The notes: generated by a model from the sequence alone, not told the origin. A DNA stretch of 64,000 nucleotides from DASQFQ01 sp963730115 (GCA_963730115.1 CAVSQM010000010.1:92673-156672); one strand, 5' to 3'; numbered from the stretch's first letter, positions 52,448-61,746 are shown. Translations and numbers: made by a program.

Positions 52448-53812
52448 GTGAGGCGCCTGCTGCTGCTTGCTGCGCTGCTGTCCCTGGCCGCCCCGTCCGC
52501 CGCCGCGGCCAAGCCGTTCGCCGTCGGGACGGGGCAGAACGGCGGCATCGCCATCGACGACGCGGGCACGGTCTACGTCGGCTGGCAGGTCAACACCTAC
52601 CAGCCCGGCGACGCCGTCCAGTTCTGCGTGCTGCCGCCGAGGGCGACGCGCTGCGCGGTCGCGCCGGTCGTCTCGTTCCCCGGCCAGGGCTACAACCGCT
52701 CGCGCGTGTCGGTCCTGCTCAACGGGCCCAACGTCGTCGACGTCATCGTGCCCCGCACGATCGGCTCCGGCGCCTACAGCTACCTCGCGCGCTCGATCGA
52801 CGGCGGCCGCACGTTCGGCCCCGCACGGCGGATCTCCGCCGCGTCGTTCGCCGAGGCGGTCGTGGGCCCCGGCGGCACGATCGGCCTCGTCGACGGCCCG
52901 ACCACCACCCGCGCCGGCGTGTTCAACGTCGACGGCACGAGCGCGGCCACCGGCGGCAGCCAGCTCGGCCCTTACCTCGAGGGCGTCTTCACCGACCTCG
53001 CCTCCAACGGCACCGAGGTGCTCGCCGCCGGCTCCGACGCCGGCAAGACGCACGCCTTCCGCCTGCCGCCCGGCGCGAACCCCAACGTCGCGACCTCGTG
53101 GCAGCAGATCGACCCGGCGCTCGGCCGCGAGCCCGAGGTCGCCGGCCTGCCCGGGGGCTTCGCCGTCCTGCTCGAGCCGATCGAGACGCTCAACAACGGC
53201 CTGTTCGTGCAGCGCCTCGAAGGCGCGGGCTGGGCCCCGCCCGTCCGCATCTTCCCCGCCGTCAGCAACAACGGCTTCGCGCTCGACGGCAACGCCCGCG
53301 GCCGCCTCACCGCGGTGATCACCTACTCCGCCTACGAGCTCATGTACACGACGTCGACCGACGGCGGCGTGCTGTGGTCGTCGGTCGTGCGCGTCGGGCA
53401 CTTCGAGGAGTACCCGACCGCGGTCGAGACCGCCACCAACAGCCGCGGCGCCGGCGCCGCGGTCATGAACGAGGCGTTCGGCACCAAGGCCGTCAGCGTC
53501 ACGCGCTTCACGCCGCGCAGCGCGCCGGTCAAGCAGCGCCGCATCCGCGGCGCCCGCGTCCAGGTGCGGAGCATCTGCGACAGCGGCGAGCTGTCGCTCG
53601 TCGTCGAGGCGGCCCGCGGCACGCGCCGCGTCAGCCCGGGCAGCGTGCTGCGCCGCGCGCGCTTCGGCCGCACGCGCGCCGCCCGGCCCGGCTTCCGGAC
53701 GCGCTTCCGCGCTCGCTACACGCTGAGGCGCTCGAGCGCTCGCATCCCCGTGCGGCTGATCCCACGCCGCGGTAAGGCGCGCACGGTGAAACTGCGCGTC
53801 CGCCGCTGCTGA
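52448..53812 (+). CDS. Secreted beta-propeller-like protein with basic C-terminus
   Basis: 454 residues. The signal peptide is RRLLLLAALLSLAAPSAAAA, cleaved before KPFAVGTG. The mature chain has repeated strand-turn blocks such as YSYLARSIDGGRTFGPARRI, MYTTSTDGGVLWSSVVRVGH (Asp-box-like sialidase motifs SxDxGxxW/F) and IAIDDAGTVYVGWQVNTY, suited to a sialidase-type propeller without obvious catalytic residues. The last 90 residues are Arg-rich (VRSICDSGELSLVVEAARGT to KARTVKLRVRRC). Exo-sialidase activity is not supported. It may be a surface binding protein. The stop overlaps the pgsA start by one base. Confidence 0.78.
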   Translation: MRRLLLLAALLSLAAPSAAAAKPFAVGTGQNGGIAIDDAGTVYVGWQVNTYQPGDAVQFCVLPPRATRCAVAPVVSFPGQGYNRSRVSVLLNGPNVVDVIVPRTIGSGAYSYLARSIDGGRTFGPARRISAASFAEAVVGPGGTIGLVDGPTTTRAGVFNVDGTSAATGGSQLGPYLEGVFTDLASNGTEVLAAGSDAGKTHAFRLPPGANPNVATSWQQIDPALGREPEVAGLPGGFAVLLEPIETLNNGLFVQRLEGAGWAPPVRIFPAVSNNGFALDGNARGRLTAVITYSAYELMYTTSTDGGVLWSSVVRVGHFEEYPTAVETATNSRGAGAAVMNEAFGTKAVSVTRFTPRSAPVKQRRIRGARVQVRSICDSGELSLVVEAARGTRRVSPGSVLRRARFGRTRAARPGFRTRFRARYTLRRSSARIPVRLIPRRGKARTVKLRVRRC

Positions 53813-54402
53813 TGTTCGAGCTCAACGCCGCGAACGTCCTCACCCTCGTCCGCATCAGCCTCATCCCGGTGCTGGCGGCGGTGCTGCTGTCGACGCTCCC
53901 GGAGGCGGACCTGCTCGCCGCGATCGTGTTCATCATCGCCTCCGCGACCGACGCGCTCGACGGCTGGATCGCCCGCCGCCGCTCGGAGATCACTCAGTTC
54001 GGCAAGCTCATGGACCCGCTCGCCGACAAGCTGCTGATCACCTCCGCGCTCGTCAGCCTCGTCGCGCTCTACCGGCTCGACGCCTGGGTCGCGATGGTGA
54101 TCATCGCGCGCGAGTTCGCGGTCACCGGCCTGCGCATGCTCGCTGTCGAGCAGGGCCAGGTCGTCTCCGCCAGCGTCTGGGGCAAGCTCAAGACCACGAC
54201 CCAGGTGGCGATGGTGCTGGCGCTGATCTGGGTCGACCGGCCGGCGACCTGGGTCGACGTCCTCGTCTACGTCACGGTCGCGATCACCGTGCTGTCCGGC
54301 CTCGACTACTTCTACCGGCTGCGCAAGCTCTTCGCCCCGGCGAAGGAGGAATCAGCTCCCGGCTCCGTCGAGCCACTCGCGCATCGAGACGTGGTGCGCT
54401 GA
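53812..54402 (+). CDS. pgsA: CDP-diacylglycerol--glycerol-3-phosphate 3-phosphatidyltransferase
   Basis: 196 residues. It makes phosphatidylglycerophosphate, the first step to phosphatidylglycerol, in the membrane. The CDP-alcohol phosphotransferase motif is complete: DALDGWIARRRSEITQFGKL plus MDPLADK (DxxDGxxARx8GxxxDxxxD). Helices NVLTLVRISLIPVLAAVLLS, VALYRLDAWVAMVIIAREFA and others give the usual multi-pass layout. The last 51 bases overlap the 3' end of folE2 on the other strand. Confidence 0.92.
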   Translation: MFELNAANVLTLVRISLIPVLAAVLLSTLPEADLLAAIVFIIASATDALDGWIARRRSEITQFGKLMDPLADKLLITSALVSLVALYRLDAWVAMVIIAREFAVTGLRMLAVEQGQVVSASVWGKLKTTTQVAMVLALIWVDRPATWVDVLVYVTVAITVLSGLDYFYRLRKLFAPAKEESAPGSVEPLAHRDVVR

Positions 54403-55356
54403 GGCCTCGCCGCCCGCGACCTCGCGCCGCAGCTCACCCAGCAGCCCGAAGCGCTCGGCTATGACGTTGTGCTGGTGGATCGACTCGAGGTTCTCCTGCC
54501 GCGCCGACACGAACGAGTTGTCGCCCAGCTCGGGGAAGGCCGCGACCACGCCACCGATCATCTCGCGCACGCAGTCCTCGACGAAGCGCGGGCGCCGGTG
54601 CGCCTTCTCGACCACGGCGCCCTCGTCGGAGCGCTTCATCAGCTCGTAGATCTCCGACGACATCGAGGACTCGACGATCTCGACGAGCCGCAGCGCGTCG
54701 ATGTCGGTGTTGCAGGACTCCGGGCAGCCGATGCGCAGCGTGCCGAGCCCGCGCTGGTTGTGCGTGGCGACCGGGACCGCCTCGAACACCTGCGCGATCT
54801 CCTCGTCCGAGAAGCCCTGCGCGAGCAGCCGCTCGCGTGAGGACTTCTGGACCAGCGTCTGCGCGCACGGGCAGGCGGTCATGCCGGTGGCGGTGACGCC
54901 GATCAGCCGCCGCGTGCCCTCGGGTCCGGCGACGGCGGAGCCGTGCAGCGTGTAGATCTCCTGCGTCTCGATCCCCGACACCGGCGCGGGCTTGTGCTCC
55001 GGGTAGCGGGCACGGATCGTCACCTCGGCGGTCTGCGCGCCCTGGCGGTCGCGCACCTTCTCGGCGATGTGCTGGGCGAGCGTCTCGGCGCGGAACGCGC
55101 TCTCGCCCAGGATCACCTCGCCGATCGCGTCGTTGACGACCTCCTCGAAGCGCGACATGTGCGCGCCCTTCTGGCGCGGCCCCAGGTCGACGAAGCATTC
55201 GAGCTCGGCGGAGAAGAGTTGCTCGACCCCGTTCTGGCGCACGCGGATGACCTTCTCGACCGCCGTGACGCCCACGCGCGAGAGCGAGAGCTGGAGGGTC
55301 GGAACGCGGCTTTGGACGTCCTCGACCGCGATGTCAGTAGTCGGATATTCGTCCAT
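54352..55356 (-). CDS. folE2: GTP cyclohydrolase, FolE2 (GCYH-IB) type
   Basis: 334 residues. The first step of folate synthesis, or of related pterins, turns GTP into dihydroneopterin triphosphate. The family marks are LSLSRVGVTAVEKVIRV, FVDLGPRQKGAHMSRFEEVV, EVTIRARYPEHKPAPVSGIE, TGMTACPCAQTLVQK with Cys metal ligands, and ATHNQRGLGTLRIGCPE with His. FolE2 uses Mn/Zn-flexible metal and is often used under zinc limitation. MptA of archaea is the sister group. A TATCCT box ends 7 nt before the ATG at 55356. Confidence 0.93.
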   Translation of the reverse strand: MDEYPTTDIAVEDVQSRVPTLQLSLSRVGVTAVEKVIRVRQNGVEQLFSAELECFVDLGPRQKGAHMSRFEEVVNDAIGEVILGESAFRAETLAQHIAEKVRDRQGAQTAEVTIRARYPEHKPAPVSGIETQEIYTLHGSAVAGPEGTRRLIGVTATGMTACPCAQTLVQKSSRERLLAQGFSDEEIAQVFEAVPVATHNQRGLGTLRIGCPESCNTDIDALRLVEIVESSMSSEIYELMKRSDEGAVVEKAHRRPRFVEDCVREMIGGVVAAFPELGDNSFVSARQENLESIHQHNVIAERFGLLGELRREVAGGEASAHHVSMREWLDGAGS

Positions 55357-55363
55357 TGAGGCA

Positions 55364-55369
55364 AGGATA
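55364..55369 (-). promoter_or_regulatory. Putative -10 box TATCCT of folE2
   Basis: On the minus strand TATCCT ends 7 nt before the ATG at 55356. It forms the left edge of the 280-bp gap in front of the sigma-factor gene. Confidence 0.4.
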
Positions 55370-55522
55370 GATGCCCGTTTGCCCGCCACACCGCCCAAAA
55401 GGCGTCCCAAGCACCCCAAGGTTTTTCCAAGACGGCAGGCGGATTCCGTGCTACAAACCTTGACAGCGCACAGGGCACAGCCTCCGGCAGAGCACCGATG
55501 AGGACACTATTGCCCGGCCCCC

Positions 55523-55538
55523 CGCGGTTCAAACCGCG
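55523..55538. promoter_or_regulatory. 16-bp perfect palindrome in the sigma-factor leader
   Basis: CGCGGTTC and its inverse GAACCGCG meet without a loop (CGCGGTTCAAACCGCG with the centre CA). It lies about 100 bp upstream of the sigma start in the 280-bp leader region 55357-55636. It could be an operator or RNA hairpin. Confidence 0.35.
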
Positions 55539-55636
55539 ATCGTGGAAGAAGTCCACAGACATAGAAGGCAGGAGCGTCCGAAGCGGCATGAGGCCGCGGG
55601 AGGCGTTCGCAAGCATTCGTCTCGGAAGATGAGGGT

Positions 55637-56782
55637 TTGGCAACAAAGACCGATGCACTGCTGGCGGGCGACGCGTCAATCACGGAGATCGACGAGCTCC
55701 GTCCGCTGATTGCCGAAGGTCAGGAGAAAGGTGTCCTGACGTTCGAGCAGATCGCCACCGCGCTCGAAGAGGTGGAGGTCTCCAAGGAACAGGTCGTGGA
55801 GCTGCACGCGTACCTGGAAGGCGAAGGGATCGACGTCGTCGGAGCTGATGGCAAGCTCGCGACCTCGGAAGGTGGCCGCTTCGAGCCGGCAGGAGGCCGG
55901 CAGGAGGCGAAGACCCCCGACGCACCGCGCAAGCCCGAGATCGACCTGACGGTCGAGCCCTCGCTTGACTCGCTGCGGCTCTATCTGCGGTCGATCGGCC
56001 GCGTACAGCTGCTCACGGCCGAGCGCGAGGTCGCCCTCGCGCAGCGGATCGAGCGCGGCGACCTGGTCGCCAAGCAGGAGATGGTGGAGGCCAACCTGCG
56101 CCTCGTCGTCTCCATCGCCAAGGGCTACCTGGGCCGCGGCCTGTCGTTCCTGGATCTGATCCAGGAGGGCTCGCTCGGCCTCATCCGCGCGGTCGAGAAG
56201 TTCGACTACCGCCGCGGCTACAAGTTCTCGACCTACGCGACGTGGTGGATCCGCCAGGCGGTCACCCGCGCGATCGCGGACAAGGGGCGGACCATCCGCA
56301 TCCCGGTCCACATGGTCGAGAAGCTCAACAAGGTCGTGCACGTCGAGCGGCAGCTCGTCCAGGAGCTCGGGCGCGAGCCCACTCCGGAGGAGATCGCCCG
56401 CCAGCTCGAGTGCACCTCGCGCGAGGTCCGCGAGATCCTGCGCATGGCGCAGCAGCCCGTCTCCCTCGAGAAGCCGATCGGCGAGGAAGAGGAGTCGGAG
56501 CTGGGCGACTTCGTCGAGGACGAGTCCGCCGAGTCGCCGTTCGAGACCGCGTCCACGAACCTCCGCAAGGAGAACGTGCGCAAGGCGCTCGACGCGCTGC
56601 CCCAGCGGGAGCGCGAGGTGATCGAGATGCGCTTCGGGCTCACGGGCGCCCGCCCGTACACGCTCGAGGAGGTGGGCCGCGCGTTCAACGTCACGCGCGA
56701 GCGCATCCGCCAGATCGAGAACCACACGCTGAAGAAGCTCGAGTCGCTCCCCGAGGCCCAGCGCCTGCGCGACGCGGGTTGA
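55637..56782 (+). CDS. rpoD: RNA polymerase principal sigma factor, SigA/RpoD
   Basis: 381 residues. Region 1.1 is represented by SITEIDELRPLIAEGQEKGV and the following acidic part. Region 1.2 is DSLRLYLRSIGRVQLLTAER, region 2 VEANLRLVVSIAKGYLGRGL, SFLDLIQEGSLGLIRAVEKF and YATWWIRQAVTRAIADKG, then region 3 VEKLNKVVHVERQL. Region 4 ends YTLEEVGRAFNVTRERIRQI, ENHTLKKLESLP. The full set marks a group-1 sigma. The start is a TTG at 55637 preceded by GAAGATGAGG; a nearby ATG (55629) is in another frame. The stop overlaps the next gene (TTGA). Confidence 0.94.
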   Translation: MATKTDALLAGDASITEIDELRPLIAEGQEKGVLTFEQIATALEEVEVSKEQVVELHAYLEGEGIDVVGADGKLATSEGGRFEPAGGRQEAKTPDAPRKPEIDLTVEPSLDSLRLYLRSIGRVQLLTAEREVALAQRIERGDLVAKQEMVEANLRLVVSIAKGYLGRGLSFLDLIQEGSLGLIRAVEKFDYRRGYKFSTYATWWIRQAVTRAIADKGRTIRIPVHMVEKLNKVVHVERQLVQELGREPTPEEIARQLECTSREVREILRMAQQPVSLEKPIGEEEESELGDFVEDESAESPFETASTNLRKENVRKALDALPQREREVIEMRFGLTGARPYTLEEVGRAFNVTRERIRQIENHTLKKLESLPEAQRLRDAG

Positions 56783-57255
56783 CCCGAAGGCTGATCGCTG
56801 CCGTGCTCCTGCTGGCCCTCGGGCCGGCGGGCGGTGCGGTGGCGAGCTCGCCGCCGGAGGAGTCGCCGAAGCCGCCGCAGGGTGAGCTGCCGGCCGGCGG
56901 GCCCGACCTCTCGGTGACCATCCGCGACCGCCGTGCGCGGGTGCGGCGCGGCCGCGAGCTGCGCTACCGCGTGCGGGTGCGCAACCACGGCACCGCCACC
57001 GCCCGCGACGTGCGCGTGCGGGCACGGCTGCCGCGCGCGGTCGAGCACCTGCGCGGCGGGACGCTGCAGGAGCGCCTCGTGCGCTGGCGGATCGGCGCGC
57101 TGCCGGCCGGGACGGTCCGCACGCTCAACCTCTACGTGCGCGTGCGCCCGCGCGCGCGGGCTCGTGCCTTCACGCTGAGCGCGGCGGCGTCGACGCGGGG
57201 CGAGGAGCTCCGGGGCGACAACCGCGCCCGCGACACGAACCGGGTCAGGCGCTAG
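56779..57255 (+). CDS. Small secreted DUF11-like (CARDB-type) protein
   Basis: 158 residues. From the TTG at 56779 (overlapping the sigma stop) a signal peptide RRLIAAVLLLALGPAGGAVA is followed by a Pro-rich spacer and one immunoglobulin-like DUF11/CARDB domain: PDLSVTIRDRRARVRRGREL, YRVRVRNHGTATARDVRVRA, PAGTVRTLNLYVRVRPRA. This is a surface fold with no enzymatic activity expected. Arg content is high at the C-terminus. Translation is coupled to the sigma factor, although a functional link is not obvious. Confidence 0.72.
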   Translation: MTRRLIAAVLLLALGPAGGAVASSPPEESPKPPQGELPAGGPDLSVTIRDRRARVRRGRELRYRVRVRNHGTATARDVRVRARLPRAVEHLRGGTLQERLVRWRIGALPAGTVRTLNLYVRVRPRARARAFTLSAAASTRGEELRGDNRARDTNRVRR

Positions 57256-57260
57256 CTGGC

Positions 57261-57266
57261 TAAACT
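57261..57266 (+). promoter_or_regulatory. Putative -10 box TAAACT of tRNA-Tyr
   Basis: TAAACT ends 13 nt before the first tRNA base, a suitable distance. It lies after the stop of the small secreted gene. Confidence 0.5.
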
Positions 57267-57279
57267 CTCCGACCGCCCG

Positions 57280-57361
<82 letters not shown>

Positions 57362-58129
57362 CTAGGCACGTGCGCCGTCGACTAGGAGGTGGATGCCGAG
57401 ATCGCCGAACGGCTTCAGGACGGCCGCAGGAACGTCTCGCTCGGTGGCGATGTGGGTGAGAGCGGTTGCAGGGGCGATCGAGAACGGCGCGACGGTTCCG
57501 AGCTTCTCGCGTGAGGCCAGCCCGACCACGCGGTCGGCCCGCTCGACGAGCACGCGCCGGACCTCGGCCTCCTCGTAGTAGCCGTTGCTGATTCCGTGCT
57601 CTGCGTGGAGGCTCCAGATCCCGAGGAAGCACACGTCGGCGGTCACACGCCGAAACGCCTGGATCGTTTGAGCCCCCACCGTGACCATCGCGCGCGGATC
57701 GAGCGAGCCGCCGACAAGCACGACCTCCAGCCCGCCGCGGCGGCCGAGTGCTTCGGCCACGGGCGGGCTGTGGGTCACGAAGGTGCCCGTGTGGCCGGGT
57801 GGGATGGCGTCGACGAGCTGCAGCGCCGTGCTTCCGCCGTCGAGGATCACCACGCTGGCGGGCTCGAGCAGGGTCGCGGCCGCGCGGGCGGTGGCGATCT
57901 TGCCTGCGACGGCCTCGACCTGGCGTGCCTCGTAGGTTCGGGGAACGGTCGATTGGGCGAGCGCGCCGCCATGCACGCGCTGCAGGCGACCCGCGTCGGC
58001 GAGCTCGTCGAGATCTCGGCGCACGGTGTAGCCCGAGACGCCGAACATGTCATGCAGCTCGGTTGCGACCACCCGCCCGTCGCGCTCGAGGACGTCGAGG
58101 ATCCGCTGTTGGCGCTCCTGCTTCAGCAT
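57362..58129 (-). CDS. DeoR-family transcriptional regulator
   Basis: 255 residues. N-terminal HTH: MLKQERQQRILDVLERDGRV, VATELHDMFGVSGYTVRRDL, DELADAGRLQRVHGGAL. The C-terminal sugar-phosphate-binding domain has AAATLLEPASVVILDGGSTA, TFVTHSPPVAEALG, VVLVGGSLDPRAMVTVGAQ and the typical FLGIWSLHAEHGISNGYYEE. It should repress a sugar or nucleoside operon and be released by a phosphosugar. It shares a unit with the DUF4406-like gene upstream. The stop is the base next to the tRNA-Tyr 3' end. Confidence 0.92.
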   Translation of the reverse strand: MLKQERQQRILDVLERDGRVVATELHDMFGVSGYTVRRDLDELADAGRLQRVHGGALAQSTVPRTYEARQVEAVAGKIATARAAATLLEPASVVILDGGSTALQLVDAIPPGHTGTFVTHSPPVAEALGRRGGLEVVLVGGSLDPRAMVTVGAQTIQAFRRVTADVCFLGIWSLHAEHGISNGYYEEAEVRRVLVERADRVVGLASREKLGTVAPFSIAPATALTHIATERDVPAAVLKPFGDLGIHLLVDGARA

Positions 58130-58151
58130 CGCGGAGGTCGCGGTTTCGGAC

Positions 58152-58517
58152 CTACCGCGGCAGCTCGTCGACCGACGTGAAGACCTGCTTGCGCTGCGCG
58201 CGGGCGATGGCGACCATTTCGTCGGCGCCTCCCGACGCGCCGCCGATTCGCAGAACCGCGTCGCAGTGCTCGAGCAGCCGCCTTGCGATCGGGTGGAAGA
58301 TCTCGTCGAACACGGCGTCGCCGACGCGCTCGCTGCCGGCGATCGCCATCAGCGGCAGCGCCACGGCCTCACCCGTCACCGGTGTGTGGCCGGCGCGGAA
58401 GACCGCCAGCGCCGAGCGGTTCATCGCGTCGTGATTCGCGCCGATCTTCACAGGGTCGTCGCCGGTGCCCGACCGATACGGCCCTGCCACCAGGACGAGC
58501 AGCGGCTTCTTGCGCAT
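58152..58517 (-). CDS. DUF4406 / nucleoside-deoxyribosyltransferase-like protein
   Basis: 121 residues starting RKKPLLVLVAGPYRSGTGDD, the glycine-rich loop typical of this family (AGPY-sG). VKIGANHDAMNRSALAVFRA, FRAGHTPVTGEAVALPLMA, HCDAVLRIGGASGGADEM and VFTSVDELPR follow the pattern of DUF4406 and the nucleoside 2-deoxyribosyltransferase fold, in which a Glu or Asp near the middle is catalytic. Activity is unproven. It is 22 bp upstream of the DeoR gene and likely in the same unit, so it is a candidate target of DeoR. Confidence 0.78.
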   Translation of the reverse strand: MRKKPLLVLVAGPYRSGTGDDPVKIGANHDAMNRSALAVFRAGHTPVTGEAVALPLMAIAGSERVGDAVFDEIFHPIARRLLEHCDAVLRIGGASGGADEMVAIARAQRKQVFTSVDELPR

Positions 58518-58550
58518 ATCTGCACCTTTCGACCAGGGAATGCGCGTATA

Positions 58551-58578
58551 CTTGCATAATATTGCGCTTATGTGCAAG
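58551..58578. promoter_or_regulatory. Operator-like inverted repeat upstream of the DUF4406-like/DeoR unit
   Basis: CTTGCA at 58551-58556 and TGCAAG at 58573-58578 form an inverted repeat around an AT-rich core (TAATATTGCG...TTATG) that is strikingly richer in A/T than its surroundings. It sits 34 bp upstream of the 58517 start, as expected for a DeoR operator. The rest of 58518-58711 shows no convincing gene. Confidence 0.5.
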
Positions 58579-58711
58579 TACCCTCACGAAGAAGCGGGCT
58601 ACCAGCTCCGCAGCACGTCCAGCGCTGGTGCGACGGAAGGATCCGCGGCGGCACGGCGTCTTCTTGCTCGACAACCGATGCGAGACGATCGAACGCGAGT
58701 GAGCGCGGCGA

Positions 58712-61316
58712 GTGCTGAGCCTGAACCGGGAAGCACACGGTGACCCGATCACGCGTTTAGTCGAGCGGGAGGCGCTGTTGGCGCGGCTGAGGGATGCCCG
58801 CGATGAGGGCGGGCGGCTTCTGTTCGTCGGTGGCGAGGCGGGCGTGGGCAAGACGACGCTCGTGCGCGCGTTCATCGCGGGGGTTGACGGGCGCGTTCTG
58901 CTCGGCGCCTGCGAGCAGCTCGCCATGCCGCCGCTCGGGTCGTACCTCGATATCGCTGAGCAGGTTGGCGGACGATTCGCGTTCGATGTCGAGGCTGGCC
59001 GGCACCCCTGCGAGGTGGCGCTGTCGCTGTTGGTGGAGATGCGTGAGCCGGTGGTGCTCGTTCTCGAGGACATGCACTGGGCCGATGAGGCGACGCTCGA
59101 CGTGTTGCGCGTCCTCGGTCGTCGTGTCGCCGGAACGCCGTCGTTGATCGTCGTCACCTACCGCGACGACGAGGCGGTCGATGCTCATCCGCTGCGCCGC
59201 CTGCTTGGCGAGCTCACGTCGGTCGCCGCGGTCGAGCGCGTGACGGTTCCTCCGCTTTCCTTGGAGGCGGTGCGAGAGCTCGCGTCCGCGCACGCGGCCG
59301 ACGGGGACGCGATCTATGCGCTGACTCGAGGGAACTCGTTTCTTGTCACCGAGTTGCTCGCGTCGGGTGCCGAGGCGTTGCCGGCGACGGTGCGCGACGC
59401 GGTGCTGGCGCGCATCGCGCGGCTCTCGCCCGCGGCGCGAGGGCTGCTGGAGGGGATCGCGCTCGGGCCTGGCCGGGCGGAGCCGTGGCTGCTCGAAGCC
59501 GCCTTCCCGTCGGTCGCGGACCGCGTCGAAGAGTGCGTCCAGGGCGGCGTGCTCGAAGCCGGGTCCGCTTGCGTGGCATTCCGTCACGAGCTGGCGCGGC
59601 GTGCCGTGGAAGCGACGGTTGCCCCACGGCGCCGGCGCGACCTGCACGCGGCGATCCTGGCGGCCCTGGAAATGGCGCCCGTCGAGGTGGCCAGTGCGCG
59701 GCTGGCGTATCACGCCGAGGAGGCGGGCGACACCGCCGCCGTCCTCCGGCACGCCCGTGCTGCCGCCGAGCGGGGCGCCCGGACGGGCGCGCACCGGGAG
59801 GCCGCGGCGGAGTACGCGCGCGTCCTGCGCCACGCGGACGCCCTGTCGGCTGACGAGCGGGCCGAACTGCTCCTCGGGTTCGCGCTCGAGTCCGAGGCGA
59901 GCGGCGCGTATGAGGCCTCGATCACGCCGCTGAAGCACGCGATCGACCTGCGCCGGTCGCTCGGCGACCGGCTGCGCGCCGGCGATCACCTGGCGCGGTT
60001 GACGGTCCTCTACATGACCGTGGGCCACACCGCGGAGGCCGAAGCGGCAAGTCGGTCCGCCGTCGAGACGCTGGAGGCGTTGCCGGCAAGCGCCGAGCTC
60101 GCCACCGCGTACGGGATCCGGGCGTACGCCCAGATGGTCAAGCTCGACAACGACGACGCGGTGCGCTGGGCGGAGAAGGCGGTCGAGCTCGCGCGGCGCC
60201 TGGACGAGCCCGAGAGCCTCGCGAGGGGGCTCACCGTGATGGGCGCCGCGTCCGTGACGGCCGGGAACATCCAACGTGGTGTCGGCCTGCTCGAGCACGG
60301 CCTCGAGATCGCGCGGACGCACGAGCTTGAGCATCGCATCGCCTACGGGCACTGGATGCTCGGCTGGAGCCTTGCGGAGATGTACGAGCTCGACCGCGCG
60401 GAGCGCTCGCTGCGCGATCACATCGCGTTCGCCGAGGAGCACGACTTGGACTCGACGTACACGCGCGCGTGGCTCGCGCTGGTGCTCGTGTACCGCGGGC
60501 GCTGGGCGGACGGCGGCGCGCTCGCCGCTGAAGTGCTCGCCGCGCGCCGCCGCCGCGGTGACCGAGATCACCGCCAACGTCGCGCTCGGGCGCCTGCGCG
60601 CCCGCCGCGGCGACCCCGACGAGGGCGCGCTCGACGCGGCCCTCGCGCTCGCGCGGCCGGGCGAGGCGCCTCGCAGCGCCTCCGCCACGTCCACGCCGCG
60701 CGGGCGGAGGCGGCCTGGCTCTCAGGCGACCCGGATGCGACGCGTGCGGGAAGCCCGGACCGTCTATCCGCTCGTGCTCGAGAAGCGCCACCTCTGGTTC
60801 GCCGGCGAGCTCGCCTACTGGCAGTGGAAGGCCGGCGCGCTGGACCGAGGCGCCCGCCGTGGATCGCCGAGCCGTATCGCCTGCAGATCGAGGGCCGCCC
60901 CGTGGCCGCCGCCGAGCGTTGGCGGGCACGAGGGTGCCCCTATGAGGCGGCGCGCGCGCTGGCCGAGTCCGACGACCGCCGTGACGTCGCGCAGGCGCTG
61001 AGCGAGTTCGAGCGGCTGGGCGCAAAGCCGGCGGCGAAGCTCGCGCGCGACCGTCTGCGAGCCCTCGGCGCACCCGTCCCGCGCGGGCCGCGGGCGACGA
61101 CGCGCGCCAATCCGGCGGACTTGACGTCGCGCGAGCTCGAGGTGCTGCGCCTGATCGCCGGCGGCCTGCGCAACGCCGACGTCGCCGAGCGCCTCGTGCT
61201 CTCGCGCCGCACGGTCGACCACCACGTCGCGGCGATCCTGCGCAAGCTGAAGGCCAGGACGCGCGGCGAGGCCGTGGCCGCAAGCGGCCAAGCTCGGCCT
61301 GCTCCAAGACCGGTAA
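58712..61316 (+). CDS. LuxR-family ATPase regulator, MalT/AAA type (about five frameshifts)
   Basis: About 866 residues after repair of shifts near 60555, 60663, 60735, 60848 and 61285. N-terminal ATPase: LLFVGGEAGVGKTTLVRAFI (Walker A), VVLVLEDMHWADEATLDVLR (Walker B), then LIVVTYRDDEAVDAHPLRRL. The middle is a tetratricopeptide-like helical array (about 330-750; LAAEVLAAPRAAAVTEITAN and REARTVYPLVLEKRHLWFAG). The C-terminal HTH is ADLTSRELEVLRLIAGGLRN, ADVAERLVLSRRTVDHHVAA. It is a large STAND/LuxR regulator of the type that controls neighbouring metabolite genes. The 5' region uses less GC-biased codons than most of the window. GTG 58712 is the chosen start. Confidence 0.85.
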
Positions 61317-61410
61317 CGCCGTCGCCGAAGATGGGCAATCGCGCCGATGCCCGCGTGCGACGGCGCCACCTACCGTCGTCGAAGGCCATTTCTCGACACA
61401 GGAGCGCACC

Positions 61411-61705
61411 ATGCAGACCTACCTCATCCTCCGCCGCGGCGGCTGGCCGACAGCCCAGGACCTCAAGGCGCCGCGCGCACGCTCGGCGACCGAGGGCGAC
61501 CAGATGCCCGACGACATCCGCTGGATCCGCAGCTACGTCACCGCCGAGACCGACGGCTCGGTCGGCACCGTCTGCGTCTACCAGGCCGTCAAGCCCCGAA
61601 GCCATCCGCGAGCACGCGCGGCGCGCCGACATGCCCGCCGACGAGATCATCGCCGTCGCCGACACCGTCGTGGTGCGCCCCGACCCCGAACCGGTGTCCA
61701 CGTGA
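61411..61705 (+). CDS. DUF4242 small protein (one frameshift)
   Basis: About 97 residues. It starts MQTYLILRRGGWPTAQDLKA after an AGGAG ribosome site. After an extra A near 61594 the frame reads SPEAIREHARRADMPADEII, AVADTVVVRPDPEPV. The middle IRWIRSYVTAETDGSVGTVC is characteristic of DUF4242 (nickel-binding-like ferredoxin fold proteins with the WxxSYV-x-CVY pattern). The function is unknown. It follows the LuxR regulator and is followed by a good hairpin. Confidence 0.75.
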
Positions 61706-61720
61706 CCGGCGCTTCGGTGG

Positions 61721-61746
61721 AGCCCCGCGCCGCCAGCGGCGGGGCT
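61721..61746 (+). terminator. Hairpin after the DUF4242 gene
   Basis: AGCCCCGC (61721-61728) pairs with GCGGGGCT (61739-61746) around a 10-nt loop, with no T-run after it. It is a likely stop for the LuxR-DUF4242 transcript. Confidence 0.5.

Noticed and set aside
55460..55465. TTGACA as a -35 of the sigma-factor gene
   Set aside because: No TAnnnT box at 16-18 nt and nothing else supports a promoter. It is kept only as a remark.
58465..58743. Plus-strand ORF of 92 codons upstream of the LuxR gene
   Set aside because: It covers the operator repeat and the start of the opposite gene, has mixed codon use and no recognisable protein pattern.
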